Shown here: piece after piece, positions 25,131-32,848 of the stretch
Numbering within the stretch: position 1 is the stretch's first letter
Layout: every line of letters begins with the position of its first letter
IMG/VR virus record: IMGVR_UViG_3300020438_003241
Coordinates: 1-42,272 of that record
DNA: 42,272 bases
Source: a virus
Reading direction: 5' to 3' (one strand)
Translations under genes and position numbers: made by a program
The notes under the pieces: model-generated
The model's input: the letters and a program-made list of their open reading frames with translations, nothing else
Databases searched by the model: none
What the model was told of the DNA's origin: nothing

Positions 25131-26108
25131 ATGGCAAGTATTAAAGATTTTTTCGGAGCGGCAGGAACTGGTACACTGACCCGTACCACCCATGGAACTA
25201 CCGGTCAAGCATATACATGGTCATGCTGTAGTGCGTGTTGTTACTGTATCCCAAGCAGTGCTACTACTTGGGTAGGAGAAATGTGGGGACAAGGCGCTGG
25301 ATCAGGCAACAACTGTTGTTGTGAATGGGGCTGTAGAGGCGGCGGTGGAGCCAATTACGGTAGTCAGCGGATGACTAACTTTAGCTGTGGTAGTGCTAGA
25401 ACTATATGTTATTGTGGATGTACATGTTATTGTCAAACTCCATCTAGTGATGGTGCACCAGGACAGTTTAGTAAAATTACTGACTGCACAGGACCTTTTT
25501 GTACTTGTATAGGTGGCGGACAACCAGGATGTGCTTGTTGTAACTATGGTGGTACACCAAATTATATGCAAGATGTTAACCCAGAAATGGATTTTAATGC
25601 AAGTAGTGGTGGTGGTGGAGCCACTGGTGGAACAGGCGGAAATCAATACACTGGTTGGCAGAACGTCAATACTCCATTTACTCAAGGTGGACAAGATCAA
25701 TTTGGTAGCCCATTTTCAGGCTTCACTGGAGGCGCCTCATCCGGCGGTGGCGGAGGAGACTCAAATGCTACAACCCAATTTCCTACTGGTAATAGTTGTT
25801 GTAGTAGTGGTTGTATGACCAGTGGCACAACTGACTCTAATAATACTTTTGTAAGTAGAAGAGGTGCATTAGGATTTAGTAGATTAGGTGGCCAATGTAA
25901 CGTAAGTTGCATTAGAGGAGGCGGTGGAGCCAGTTATGCTGGTGGTTTCCAAACTGAAAAATGTCACCAAGCTGGTAATTGGGCTTATTGCGGATGTAAC
26001 GGTATGATACCAGGAGGTGGCGCTGGATCCGGCGGAGCCTGTGGAGGCGGGTGCTGTTATGGTGCTTGCGGAGCACCGGGCGTAGTTTTAATAAGTTATG
26101 ATAACTAG
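25131..26108 (+). CDS. Gly/Cys-rich phage adhesin-like protein
   Basis: 325 residues with 33 cysteines (about 10%) and long Gly runs. The start MASIKDFFGAAGTGTLTRTT and the end 'GAPGVVLISYDN' are typical of Gly-rich phage fibre tips, whose polyglycine loops carry receptor specificity. What is unusual is the clustering of cysteines: 'SCCSACCYC', 'NNCCCEWGC', 'TICYCGCTCYC', 'GCACCN', 'NSCCSSGC', 'GGGCCYGAC'. These could form a disulfide-bonded or metal-binding tip. Tail fibre proteins made in the reducing cytoplasm are normally poor in cysteine. It follows the giant fibre gene behind its own late promoter. Thr-rich frames on the opposite strand are by-products of the Gly codons. Confidence 0.8.
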   Translation: MASIKDFFGAAGTGTLTRTTHGTTGQAYTWSCCSACCYCIPSSATTWVGEMWGQGAGSGNNCCCEWGCRGGGGANYGSQRMTNFSCGSARTICYCGCTCYCQTPSSDGAPGQFSKITDCTGPFCTCIGGGQPGCACCNYGGTPNYMQDVNPEMDFNASSGGGGATGGTGGNQYTGWQNVNTPFTQGGQDQFGSPFSGFTGGASSGGGGGDSNATTQFPTGNSCCSSGCMTSGTTDSNNTFVSRRGALGFSRLGGQCNVSCIRGGGGASYAGGFQTEKCHQAGNWAYCGCNGMIPGGGAGSGGACGGGCCYGACGAPGVVLISYDN

Positions 26109-26121
26109 GAGAGAATGACAA

Positions 26122-26829
26122 ATGGCAACAAGTTTTACATATAAAAGCAGAAAAGTTTACTTAAATCCTAGTAACGAAGCTGATGATCTTAAAGATGTAA
26201 CAGGTAGTTATATAGGTCCAAATCAAATACTAATTAATATTTTACCTGAATCAGCTAGAAATAAAAATAACTTTTACGATATTAGTAGAGTACCTGCAGA
26301 TGACGAAGATTTAGATATTAGTAGTGTAGATGATATTGAAGAAACTGCACCACAAGGCGGCACATGGCATATCTTAGATAAGAGTGATGCAAATGATATT
26401 ATTTTTATGGATATGTTGATGGGATGTCGTGGACATACTAATGTATGGCAAATTACTCTAATAAAAGAAATAACATTAGAAGATGGGTCAACGTATAAAA
26501 TGCAGTATAGAAATCCTGTAGATGATGATACAAGACATACTTTTAGTATTGTTAATACTACTGTTGACACAGACGGTACTATTAACTTCGTAAGAACTGA
26601 ACAATGGGCAACTACAGAATCAATTCAAGAACAATGTGAAGAAAAAATGTCTGCACTTCGAAAAATCTATGATAACACAGTAAGTGCAGCGGCTAAAGCT
26701 AAGTATAAAAATTTACTTGAAGTTTACGAGGTAATTGATACCGATTTAGCATTAACACATCCTAGATTGAACGAAATTGAATTCCCAAATCTTGCGACCC
26801 TTGCTCAAGGATCTACATTTCCTGAATAA
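26122..26829 (+). CDS. Phage protein of unknown function, possibly structural
   Basis: 235 residues, acidic, starting MATSFTYKSRKVYLNPSNEA, with AGGAG 10 bases upstream of the ATG. A central region ('WQITLIKEITLEDGSTYKM', 'FSIVNTTVDTDGTINFVRTE') looks beta-rich. The C-terminal third ('QEQCEEKMSALRKIYD', 'AKAKYKNLLEVYEVID') is helical and may form a coiled coil. It is the last gene of the second structural block. No family recognised; a virion or assembly role is inferred from position only. Confidence 0.6.
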   Translation: MATSFTYKSRKVYLNPSNEADDLKDVTGSYIGPNQILINILPESARNKNNFYDISRVPADDEDLDISSVDDIEETAPQGGTWHILDKSDANDIIFMDMLMGCRGHTNVWQITLIKEITLEDGSTYKMQYRNPVDDDTRHTFSIVNTTVDTDGTINFVRTEQWATTESIQEQCEEKMSALRKIYDNTVSAAAKAKYKNLLEVYEVIDTDLALTHPRLNEIEFPNLATLAQGSTFPE

Positions 26830-26835
26830 TAATAG

Positions 26836-26864
26836 TTGACAACTAGTCATATATAGTATATCAT
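26836..26864 (+). promoter_or_regulatory. Sigma70-like promoter (TTGACA-N17-TATCAT)
   Basis: TTGACA at 26836-26841, a 17-base spacer and TATCAT at 26859-26864. It lies 31 bases before the glycosyltransferase ATG and probably serves host-polymerase transcription of the 26.9-30.8 kb genes. Confidence 0.65.
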
Positions 26865-26879
26865 AATATTGAAAAACTA

Positions 26880-26887
26880 TATAAATG
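26880..26887 (+). promoter_or_regulatory. Weak late promoter-like box (TATAAATG)
   Basis: TATAAATG differs from the late consensus only at the last base and lies 7 bases before the ATG at 26895. Because AGG of the presumed ribosome binding site follows it at once, it may be chance. Confidence 0.3.
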
Positions 26888-26894
26888 AGGTCAC

Positions 26895-27866
26895 ATGAAA
26901 AAACACACAGCATTTTTCTTTAACGGAGGTGCTGGAAGAGTACTATGTGCTATTCCAGCTTTAGAACTTTATCACAAAGAGAACCCAGAAGATGATTTTA
27001 TAGTAATACTCGAGTCTTGGTTTGATTTAATTAGAGGACATCCTTTATTACATAAACGTTCATATACAATGGACACGCCAAATTTATTTGAAGAAAAAAT
27101 ACGTGATAGAAGATGTATAGGAACAGAACCTTATCGAGTATGGGAATACTACAATCAAAAATGTAGTTTATCACAAGCATATGATATAGAAATAAATAAC
27201 AAAGGTATCAGAGAGCTAGCTGTACCTAGTATGCATTTTAGTTCAGACGAAGAAGTAAATGCATTTCATCTTGTAAACGATGTTAAAGAGAAAACTAAAA
27301 AAGATAAAGTATTAGTATTACAACCTTTCGGTAGAGGTGCCAAAGAAACCGCAGGCTTTGTTCATGATAGTGGCGGACGTAGCTTAGATATAATGGATAC
27401 AATAGAACTTGTAAAAAAATTACAAAAGAATGATTTTGGTGTAATTATGATGTCAGAATTTGAAATGGATTGGAAATCTAGAGGATGCGTAGATACAGTA
27501 GCAACTCCTAAACTCGAACTCAGGCATTGGGCAAGTGTGATTGAAGCAGCAGATCATTTTTTAGGTATTGATAGTGTAGGTCAACATATGGCAGTAGCTT
27601 GTGGCACTACTAGTACGGTTATATTTGGAAGTACATTTCCTATTAATACAAGTTATTTAAATAATACAAAAGTTGATATTATCGACTTTGACGAAGATAA
27701 AAGACAATATAGTCCCATTAGATTAACATACGATGATGTAATTGAAAGAAATAATGATCGGTGTTTATCTTTTAAAGATCAGTATAGATGTATTGATCGT
27801 ATTGTTAAATCAGTAAAAATAATGACAGGAGTAAAACCTAAGCATGAACAAAAAACTAAAAAGTAA
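26895..27866 (+). CDS. Glycosyltransferase family 9 (heptosyltransferase-like)
   Basis: 323 residues. The N-terminus 'FFFNGGAGRVLCAIPALELY' matches the GT9 opening, where a Gly-rich loop is followed by a helix starting 'IPAL'. The C-terminal nucleotide-sugar half has 'VLVLQPFGRGAKETAG' and 'LRHWASVIEAADHFLGIDSV', then 'GQHMAVACGTTSTVIFGSTFP', the signature region of ADP-heptose:LPS heptosyltransferases. It probably transfers a heptose or other sugar to a host glycan or a virion or DNA acceptor. ADP-heptose synthesis genes (hldD, hldE) are 6 kb downstream, which supports heptose as donor. It overlaps the carbamoyltransferase gene by 23 bases. Confidence 0.75.
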   Translation: MKKHTAFFFNGGAGRVLCAIPALELYHKENPEDDFIVILESWFDLIRGHPLLHKRSYTMDTPNLFEEKIRDRRCIGTEPYRVWEYYNQKCSLSQAYDIEINNKGIRELAVPSMHFSSDEEVNAFHLVNDVKEKTKKDKVLVLQPFGRGAKETAGFVHDSGGRSLDIMDTIELVKKLQKNDFGVIMMSEFEMDWKSRGCVDTVATPKLELRHWASVIEAADHFLGIDSVGQHMAVACGTTSTVIFGSTFPINTSYLNNTKVDIIDFDEDKRQYSPIRLTYDDVIERNNDRCLSFKDQYRCIDRIVKSVKIMTGVKPKHEQKTKK

Positions 27867-29733
27867 AAAAGACACAAACTGGATACTAGGTATAACAAGA
27901 GGGCATAATGGTGGTGTTTGCCTTTTAAAAAATGGTAAAGTAGTATTTTGTACAGAAGAAGAACGCTATACTAGAAAAAAGTATGATGGTGCTCCGTTGC
28001 GTAGCATTATGGAAGTTTTAAAGTATACCAAAAAATTAGATGCAGTTGGGATAGCACATACACAACCTATTACTCCTCATACAGGAGAACACGGTAAATT
28101 AGAATACACCGGAGAAAATGTTTTTGCAGGATTTTTAAGAAAAATTGGACTAATATCAAGCGAAAGATATGATGTTGGTATTGTAGACGAACATCCTCAG
28201 ATTTATGATTATGGATTAGAACATCATAAGTTACATGCTTATACCGCATTTAGTAAAAGCAACTTTGATAAAGCGGCAATACTTGTAGTAGATGGTGCTG
28301 GTAGCTTTTTACCTATTACGGACGGATTAAGTAGTCATAAAGGACAAGGAGCCACCATTGGATGGGAAGTAGAAACTATTTTCGATGGTGATAAGAAAAG
28401 AAAAAATCCTATACATACTAAATTTAAAAGTATAGGTTCCAGAGATCCTATACTCTCTTCAACATTTCACATGACAGCTACTAACTTTATGCGTAGAGAA
28501 GGGACCAATGAACATGAAGCTTTCTTACATGATCATGCAGGAATTGTAAAAACATACGAAGCAGTAACTGACTTTTGTGGTTGGCAAAGTATAGAAGCAG
28601 GTAAGACTATGGGATTATTTCCATACGGAAAACCTAATGAAGATATAAACAAGTTGTTTATGGATGAAAGACAATCCAAATATTGGCCATTGAGTGATAG
28701 GAATATAATTGTTCCTAGTTACCCTAATGGTGCAACTGTCAATCAAAATTTAATAGTAGAATACAGTCATGAAGAAACAGGAGGAGAAGGTAAGAACAAA
28801 TATGATCATCAGTTAGCAAAAGATTTAGCATATGCAGTACAAACAGAAACACAAGAACAAATGCTTAAAGCTATTATCAAAGCATCTGAAATGTGTGATA
28901 GCAAAAATGTTGTATTAACTGGGGGTTATGCTTTAAACTGTGTTGCAAATTATTTCTATCTTGACAAACTTAATGAATTAGGAATAAATTTATATGTTGA
29001 GCCAGTTAGTAATGATGCAGGAACTGCATTAGGAGCGGCAATATATGCACACTTAGAAGAGACAGAAAAATTTATAGAATTAGATAATAACATATACTTA
29101 GGACAACAATATAACTATTCAGAATCTGAAATAAAAAAAGTTTGTGATTTTGATGATGTTGTGTTGACAGATAATGTAACAAATAAAGATGTTGTTAAGT
29201 TACTCAAAGATAGAAATATTGTTACAATATTTCAAGGTGGATGTGAAAATGGTCCTAGAGCATTAGGCAACCGCAGTATACTATACGATCCAACAGATCC
29301 AACCGGAAAAGATCATGTAAACACTATTAAACACAGAGAATTTTTTAGACCGTTTGCAGGTACTATACTTAAAGAACATGTACATGAATGGTTTGATCTC
29401 AAAGGTATAGAAGCTACTCCTCATATGATGTATGCAGTTAAGTGTCAACCTGGAATTGAAGAGAAGATTCCTGCTATTATTCATGTGGATGGCACTTGTA
29501 GAATACAAACTGTAACTGAAGAAGAGAATACTAATTACTATAACTTAATAAAAGAATGGTATAAACAAACAGGTTGCCCGATCATTTTTAATACAAGTTT
29601 TAACTTAGGTGGAGAACCTTTAGTCGAAACATTAGAAGACGCAATGCGAACATTGTCGAATAGTGATATAGAATATTTGTATTTGCCAGAATACAAAAAG
29701 TTAATTTATGTGAAAAACAATGAGCAAGTATAA
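27844..29733 (+). CDS. NodU/CmcH-family O-carbamoyltransferase
   Basis: 629 residues, the full length expected for the family. The N-terminal ASKHA-like domain begins 'WILGITRGHNGGVCLLKNGK' and continues with 'EEERYTRKKYDG', 'EHHKLHAYTAFSKSNFDKA' and 'AILVVDGAGS', the metal/ATP-binding layout of TobZ/NodU. The C-terminal YrdC-like part has 'IVTIFQGGCENGPRALGNRS', 'FFRPFAGTILKE' and 'GCPIIFNTSFNLGGEPLVET', all hallmark motifs. The enzyme transfers a carbamoyl group from carbamoyl phosphate to a hydroxyl, usually on a sugar. With the adjacent GT9 enzyme it may make a carbamoylated glycan on the host surface or virion. Confidence 0.9.
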   Translation: MNKKLKSKKDTNWILGITRGHNGGVCLLKNGKVVFCTEEERYTRKKYDGAPLRSIMEVLKYTKKLDAVGIAHTQPITPHTGEHGKLEYTGENVFAGFLRKIGLISSERYDVGIVDEHPQIYDYGLEHHKLHAYTAFSKSNFDKAAILVVDGAGSFLPITDGLSSHKGQGATIGWEVETIFDGDKKRKNPIHTKFKSIGSRDPILSSTFHMTATNFMRREGTNEHEAFLHDHAGIVKTYEAVTDFCGWQSIEAGKTMGLFPYGKPNEDINKLFMDERQSKYWPLSDRNIIVPSYPNGATVNQNLIVEYSHEETGGEGKNKYDHQLAKDLAYAVQTETQEQMLKAIIKASEMCDSKNVVLTGGYALNCVANYFYLDKLNELGINLYVEPVSNDAGTALGAAIYAHLEETEKFIELDNNIYLGQQYNYSESEIKKVCDFDDVVLTDNVTNKDVVKLLKDRNIVTIFQGGCENGPRALGNRSILYDPTDPTGKDHVNTIKHREFFRPFAGTILKEHVHEWFDLKGIEATPHMMYAVKCQPGIEEKIPAIIHVDGTCRIQTVTEEENTNYYNLIKEWYKQTGCPIIFNTSFNLGGEPLVETLEDAMRTLSNSDIEYLYLPEYKKLIYVKNNEQV

Positions 29734-30808
29734 AAAAGAAGATCAAATAAATGGGTCAATTTGGGTAGATCCTGAAGTTCCAAATTTTAAAGATAGACCA
29801 AATGCTATACATAGAGATAACCCAAATCCTACATATAGAAAACCCCATTGGTATGAATTAAAATTTGATTATGAAACAGAAAAAGGCCCGCCTTGGGATA
29901 AAAATTATATGCCTGAAGTAGATGTTATGGTAGATAGTTGGGTTAATAACTGGTGGAGACAATGGGAAATTGATCGACATACAATGAATGATTTAGACTT
30001 TGCTGAGAAATATCCCGAAGAGTGTGAAGAATGGATCCCAGATGAAAGAATAAATGAGTATAAAAATCATTTTATATATCTATTAGAACAAGATATTGTT
30101 TATACCGATATTGGAGGAATTGAACCAAATAGTAAAGAAGATGATCATATTGATATGATAGGCAGTGATTTGAGGATTAATCAGCCTGAACAAACTGTAA
30201 AAGGTCAAGTTATTACTTTGAGATCTGATTTGACCCCAACTGGAGATAATATTCCAAAAAATAATATATATAACAATGATCCATGGATGTTTGCTTTTGA
30301 CAATGATAGACAAGAATGGAGACATTTTAACATAAGGAGAATACATCACATGTGGAATATAAATTTTAGAAAATGGTATGCCGATCAACATTGGATAATG
30401 GATAAACTTAAAAGGTTTGATTGTATTTTAGACTATAAAGTTGATCAAGAAATTCCTAATAGACCAAACGAATACGAAGATCCTAATTTAATTAGAGGGG
30501 TAAATGTTACTTTAATGCCAGAAAAGATACCACATGAGCCTAAACTCACACTAGCACCACATGAACCTCAAGAAGCAAGATATGACCCAGAATGTAGTGT
30601 AGTATTATGGAATATTGATAAACAAGAGTGGTTAACAATTAAATTAGCACAAATCTATAATATGGAAATACTAGAAGACAAAACACCTCCGCCACCTGAG
30701 GAATCAGATGATTTTGATCCTACAACTGTTGACGGCAATCCAAATAGTGAGAAAAAACCTGAGTTCAAAGATAAAGTTAAATCTCAGGAAACAGACACTC
30801 CTCAATGA
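29720..30808 (+). CDS. Unknown phage protein with an internal repeat
   Basis: 362 residues, very rich in Trp, Asp, Glu, Asn and Pro, with no recognised family. Two segments resemble each other: residues 187-214 ('DPWMFAFDNDRQEWRHFNIR', then RIHHMWNI) and 289-317 ('DPECSVVLWNIDKQEWLTIK', then LAQIYNMEI). They suggest duplicated small beta-alpha units. The C-terminal ~45 residues are Pro/Glu/Asp-rich and probably disordered. It overlaps the carbamoyltransferase gene by 14 bases, so it may serve the same glycan pathway. It runs convergently into the bilin reductase gene, overlapping its 3' end by 32 bases. Confidence 0.6.
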   Translation: MSKYKKEDQINGSIWVDPEVPNFKDRPNAIHRDNPNPTYRKPHWYELKFDYETEKGPPWDKNYMPEVDVMVDSWVNNWWRQWEIDRHTMNDLDFAEKYPEECEEWIPDERINEYKNHFIYLLEQDIVYTDIGGIEPNSKEDDHIDMIGSDLRINQPEQTVKGQVITLRSDLTPTGDNIPKNNIYNNDPWMFAFDNDRQEWRHFNIRRIHHMWNINFRKWYADQHWIMDKLKRFDCILDYKVDQEIPNRPNEYEDPNLIRGVNVTLMPEKIPHEPKLTLAPHEPQEARYDPECSVVLWNIDKQEWLTIKLAQIYNMEILEDKTPPPPEESDDFDPTTVDGNPNSEKKPEFKDKVKSQETDTPQ

Positions 30809-31445
30809 AATGTCTAATATCGACAGGATCTAGTCCTAGTGCTTCCATAGCTTTGGGTGTATGTGGATTTTGTTTTTGATAATGACAGTATCTATTTTGC
30901 TGATCTTTTATTAAACTTTGGTTATATTGAGCTTTTGTATATTTAGGTAGCTCTTCAAAGTACATGTCTAAGTTATCTAATGCCATAGTAACAACCTGAT
31001 CCATTTCGTCTGCTTTTACATTACTTGCGGCAACCATATGTTTACTGAATATTGCTTGAGCCCACGAAGGTAGTTCACGTTGTTTTTTCCATTCTAAATC
31101 TTGTACACAATCTCTAAACAACAAACACATAGGATGATGCCAATCTACTGTAGGAGAATAGTCATGGAAAGCACCAGTAACTTTGTTTTTTCCTGCAATA
31201 ATATCAAACCCATATATAGGTGAATCATTGTCGAAGTTTGGAAACACACATATATGAGTCATATACAAACCCTTTGAGTCTCTAGCATCTACACTATCTA
31301 TATGTGCTCGTCTAAAATGTTCACCTTTGTATACTTTATTAAGCCAATCAAACTCTGGATCATCAAAATTTTCTGTGCCTAAACTAGCACATTTTGCAAT
31401 AATCTTTTGTTCGCAATCGATAAGTTTATCCCATATTTCGCTCAT
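30777..31445 (-). CDS. pcyX: Ferredoxin-dependent bilin reductase (PcyA/PcyX-like)
   Basis: 222 residues, the normal length of the FDBR family, which reduces biliverdin IXalpha to phycobilins using reduced ferredoxin. The region 'FRRAHIDSVDARDSKGL', 'YMTHICVFPNFDNDSPIYGF' and 'DIIAGKNKVTGAFHDYSPT' follows cyanobacterial PcyA closely. His64 and Asp95 correspond to the catalytic PcyA His88 and Asp105. The PcyA-specific Glu76 position is Asp50 here, which argues for a different product regiochemistry, as in phage-type PebS/PcyX enzymes that make phycoerythrobilin. 'KQRELPSWAQAIFSKH' matches the PcyA 'RELPPWGEIFSEY' segment. The start overlaps the ALAS stop by 4 bases (ATGA). No heme oxygenase gene is in this window. 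Confidence 0.88.
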   Translation of the reverse strand: MSEIWDKLIDCEQKIIAKCASLGTENFDDPEFDWLNKVYKGEHFRRAHIDSVDARDSKGLYMTHICVFPNFDNDSPIYGFDIIAGKNKVTGAFHDYSPTVDWHHPMCLLFRDCVQDLEWKKQRELPSWAQAIFSKHMVAASNVKADEMDQVVTMALDNLDMYFEELPKYTKAQYNQSLIKDQQNRYCHYQKQNPHTPKAMEALGLDPVDIRHFIEECLFPEI

Positions 31446-32626
31446 AATACTTCCTCTAATTTTTCTGCAAGATCACTAATCATTGCGTTACTGTGCATTG
31501 GTGTTGGTGCAAATCTCAAACGTTCTGTGCCTTCTGGCACTGTTGGATAGTTAATTGGCTGTACATAAATGTTGTGATCATTCAGTAATGTGTCACTGGC
31601 TTGTTTACAACGCACAGGATCTCCTATTACAACAGGAACGATATGTGTATTATTTTCTATTATGTTTATATCTTTATGTTTAAGTATTTTCTTTAGTCTT
31701 GTTGCACGATTCTGATGTTGTTCACGCAACTCTACTCCATGCTCACTACGCAAATATTTTATACTACTCAATGCACCTGCACATATAACAGGACTCAAAC
31801 TTGTGGTAAAGATAAATCCGCTTGCTACACTTCGTATTGCATCTATAGCAACATCGTCACCTGCAATATATCCACCTTGGCAACCAAATGCTTTGCCCAG
31901 TGTTCCATTTACAAAGTCTACTTGGTCTTGTAGTCCAAGTTTTTCCAAATATCCGGCACCAGTATCTCCATATAGACCAACAGCATGTACCTCATCACAA
32001 TATGTTATAGCTTGATATTCTTCAGCAAGTGCAACTATATCTTTTAGTTTGCTGGTATATCCATCCATGCTGTATACACTTTCAAAAACTATGCAGGCTG
32101 TGCCTTGTACTTGTTCTAGTGCTTGTTCTAAACTATCCATGTCGTTGTGTTCAAACACATGCTTTGGTGCACCACTGTGACGTATACCTTGTATAAGACT
32201 AGCATGATTTTTACTGTCACTTACGAACTCAATGTCTTTTACTATTTTACTAAGTGCTATAAGTGTCCATTCGTTGGCAACATAAGCACTGGAGTATAAC
32301 AAAGACGACGGTTTGTTGTGTAATTTCGACAGTTCGTATTCCAATGCAACATGATAATGACTGGTTCCACCTATGTTTCTAGTACCGCCACTGCCCGCAC
32401 CAGTTTGATCAAGTGCAGTGTGCATAGCATCTAGTACTACTTTGTGTTGACCCATGCCCAAGTAATCATTGCTACACCAGTTAACAATATTTTTAATATT
32501 GTAAGGGCCGTAATAAATTGCTTGTGGATACTCTCCACGCTCTCTGAGTATATCGTTGAATACTCTATAATTACCACTAGCTTTTAGATTGGTTATTACA
32601 CTTTGAAATTTGTTTTTGTTTATCAT
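31442..32626 (-). CDS. hemA: 5-aminolevulinate synthase (Shemin pathway)
   Basis: 394 residues, close to the usual ~400 of bacterial ALAS, a PLP enzyme that condenses glycine and succinyl-CoA to start tetrapyrrole synthesis. Family hallmarks: 'YRVFNDILRERGEYPQA' near the N-terminus, 'NWCSNDYLGMGQH' (49-61), 'GAGSGGTRNIGGTSHYH' (77-92), 'YCDEVHAVGLYGDTGAGYLE' with the PLP Asp211, and 'GTLGKAFGCQGGYIAG' with the Schiff-base Lys245. The opening 'F...I..LKA.G.YRVF' and 'CSNDYLGMGQH' distinguish it from the related KBL and BioF enzymes. It is the second gene of a late operon; its start lies 50 bases inside the preceding small ORF. It feeds the bilin reductase downstream. Confidence 0.92.
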   Translation of the reverse strand: MINKNKFQSVITNLKASGNYRVFNDILRERGEYPQAIYYGPYNIKNIVNWCSNDYLGMGQHKVVLDAMHTALDQTGAGSGGTRNIGGTSHYHVALEYELSKLHNKPSSLLYSSAYVANEWTLIALSKIVKDIEFVSDSKNHASLIQGIRHSGAPKHVFEHNDMDSLEQALEQVQGTACIVFESVYSMDGYTSKLKDIVALAEEYQAITYCDEVHAVGLYGDTGAGYLEKLGLQDQVDFVNGTLGKAFGCQGGYIAGDDVAIDAIRSVASGFIFTTSLSPVICAGALSSIKYLRSEHGVELREQHQNRATRLKKILKHKDINIIENNTHIVPVVIGDPVRCKQASDTLLNDHNIYVQPINYPTVPEGTERLRFAPTPMHSNAMISDLAEKLEEVL

Positions 32627-32777
32627 TTATGTATTGCTTATAACGCTCTCTGTCTATATAAAACGGCTGTATCGGATTCATTGGCACTGGAGAATATATT
32701 ACTGTAATTCCCATTTCATTAAGTTCTTTTTGTGTTTCATTGGCATGATTGATCCATTGCTTTATGTACTTTAACAT
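32577..32777 (-). CDS. Small leading ORF of the ALAS-bilin reductase operon
   Basis: 66 residues from the ATG at 32777 (MLKYIKQWINHANETQKELN, ending NNQSKS). It is hydrophilic, basic at the C-terminus and of unknown function. This start is preferred over an upstream frame because a perfect late promoter (TATAAATA) ends 5 bases before it, so any upstream start would lie outside the transcript. Its 3' end overlaps the ALAS start by 50 bases, so its translation may govern ALAS initiation. Confidence 0.55.
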   Translation of the reverse strand: MLKYIKQWINHANETQKELNEMGITVIYSPVPMNPIQPFYIDRERYKQYINDKQKQISKCNNQSKS

Positions 32778-32782
32778 AATTA

Positions 32783-32790
32783 TATTTATA
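32783..32790 (-). promoter_or_regulatory. T4-like late promoter (TATAAATA) of the bilin operon
   Basis: On the - strand TATAAATA is followed by exactly 5 bases and then ATG (32777). No room remains for a ribosome binding site downstream of the expected transcription start, so the mRNA is likely leaderless. Confidence 0.7.
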
Positions 32791-32798
32791 GTTAATTG

Positions 32799-32827
32799 TT
32801 GACAAGACATTCTTCCTACAGTATAAT
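32799..32827 (+). promoter_or_regulatory. Consensus sigma70 promoter (TTGACA-N17-TATAAT)
   Basis: A perfect -35 (32799-32804) and a perfect -10 (32822-32827) at the optimal 17-base spacing, 21 bases before the hldD ATG, with ATAGGAG as ribosome binding site. It is divergent from the late promoter at 32790. It is probably a strong early promoter. Confidence 0.9.
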
Positions 32828-32848
32828 TAAGAAATATAGGAGTCTTAT

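Noticed and set aside
25302-25700. Long Ser/Thr-rich open frame on the - strand, opposite the Gly/Cys-rich gene
   Set aside because: It is the complement of Gly and Cys codons (GGT/TGT read as ACC/ACA), has no ribosome binding site or promoter, and overlaps a strongly supported gene.
32624-32631. CATAAATG on the - strand at the ALAS start codon
   Set aside because: The ATG lies inside the box, so it cannot act as the ALAS promoter; the real box is at 32783-32790.
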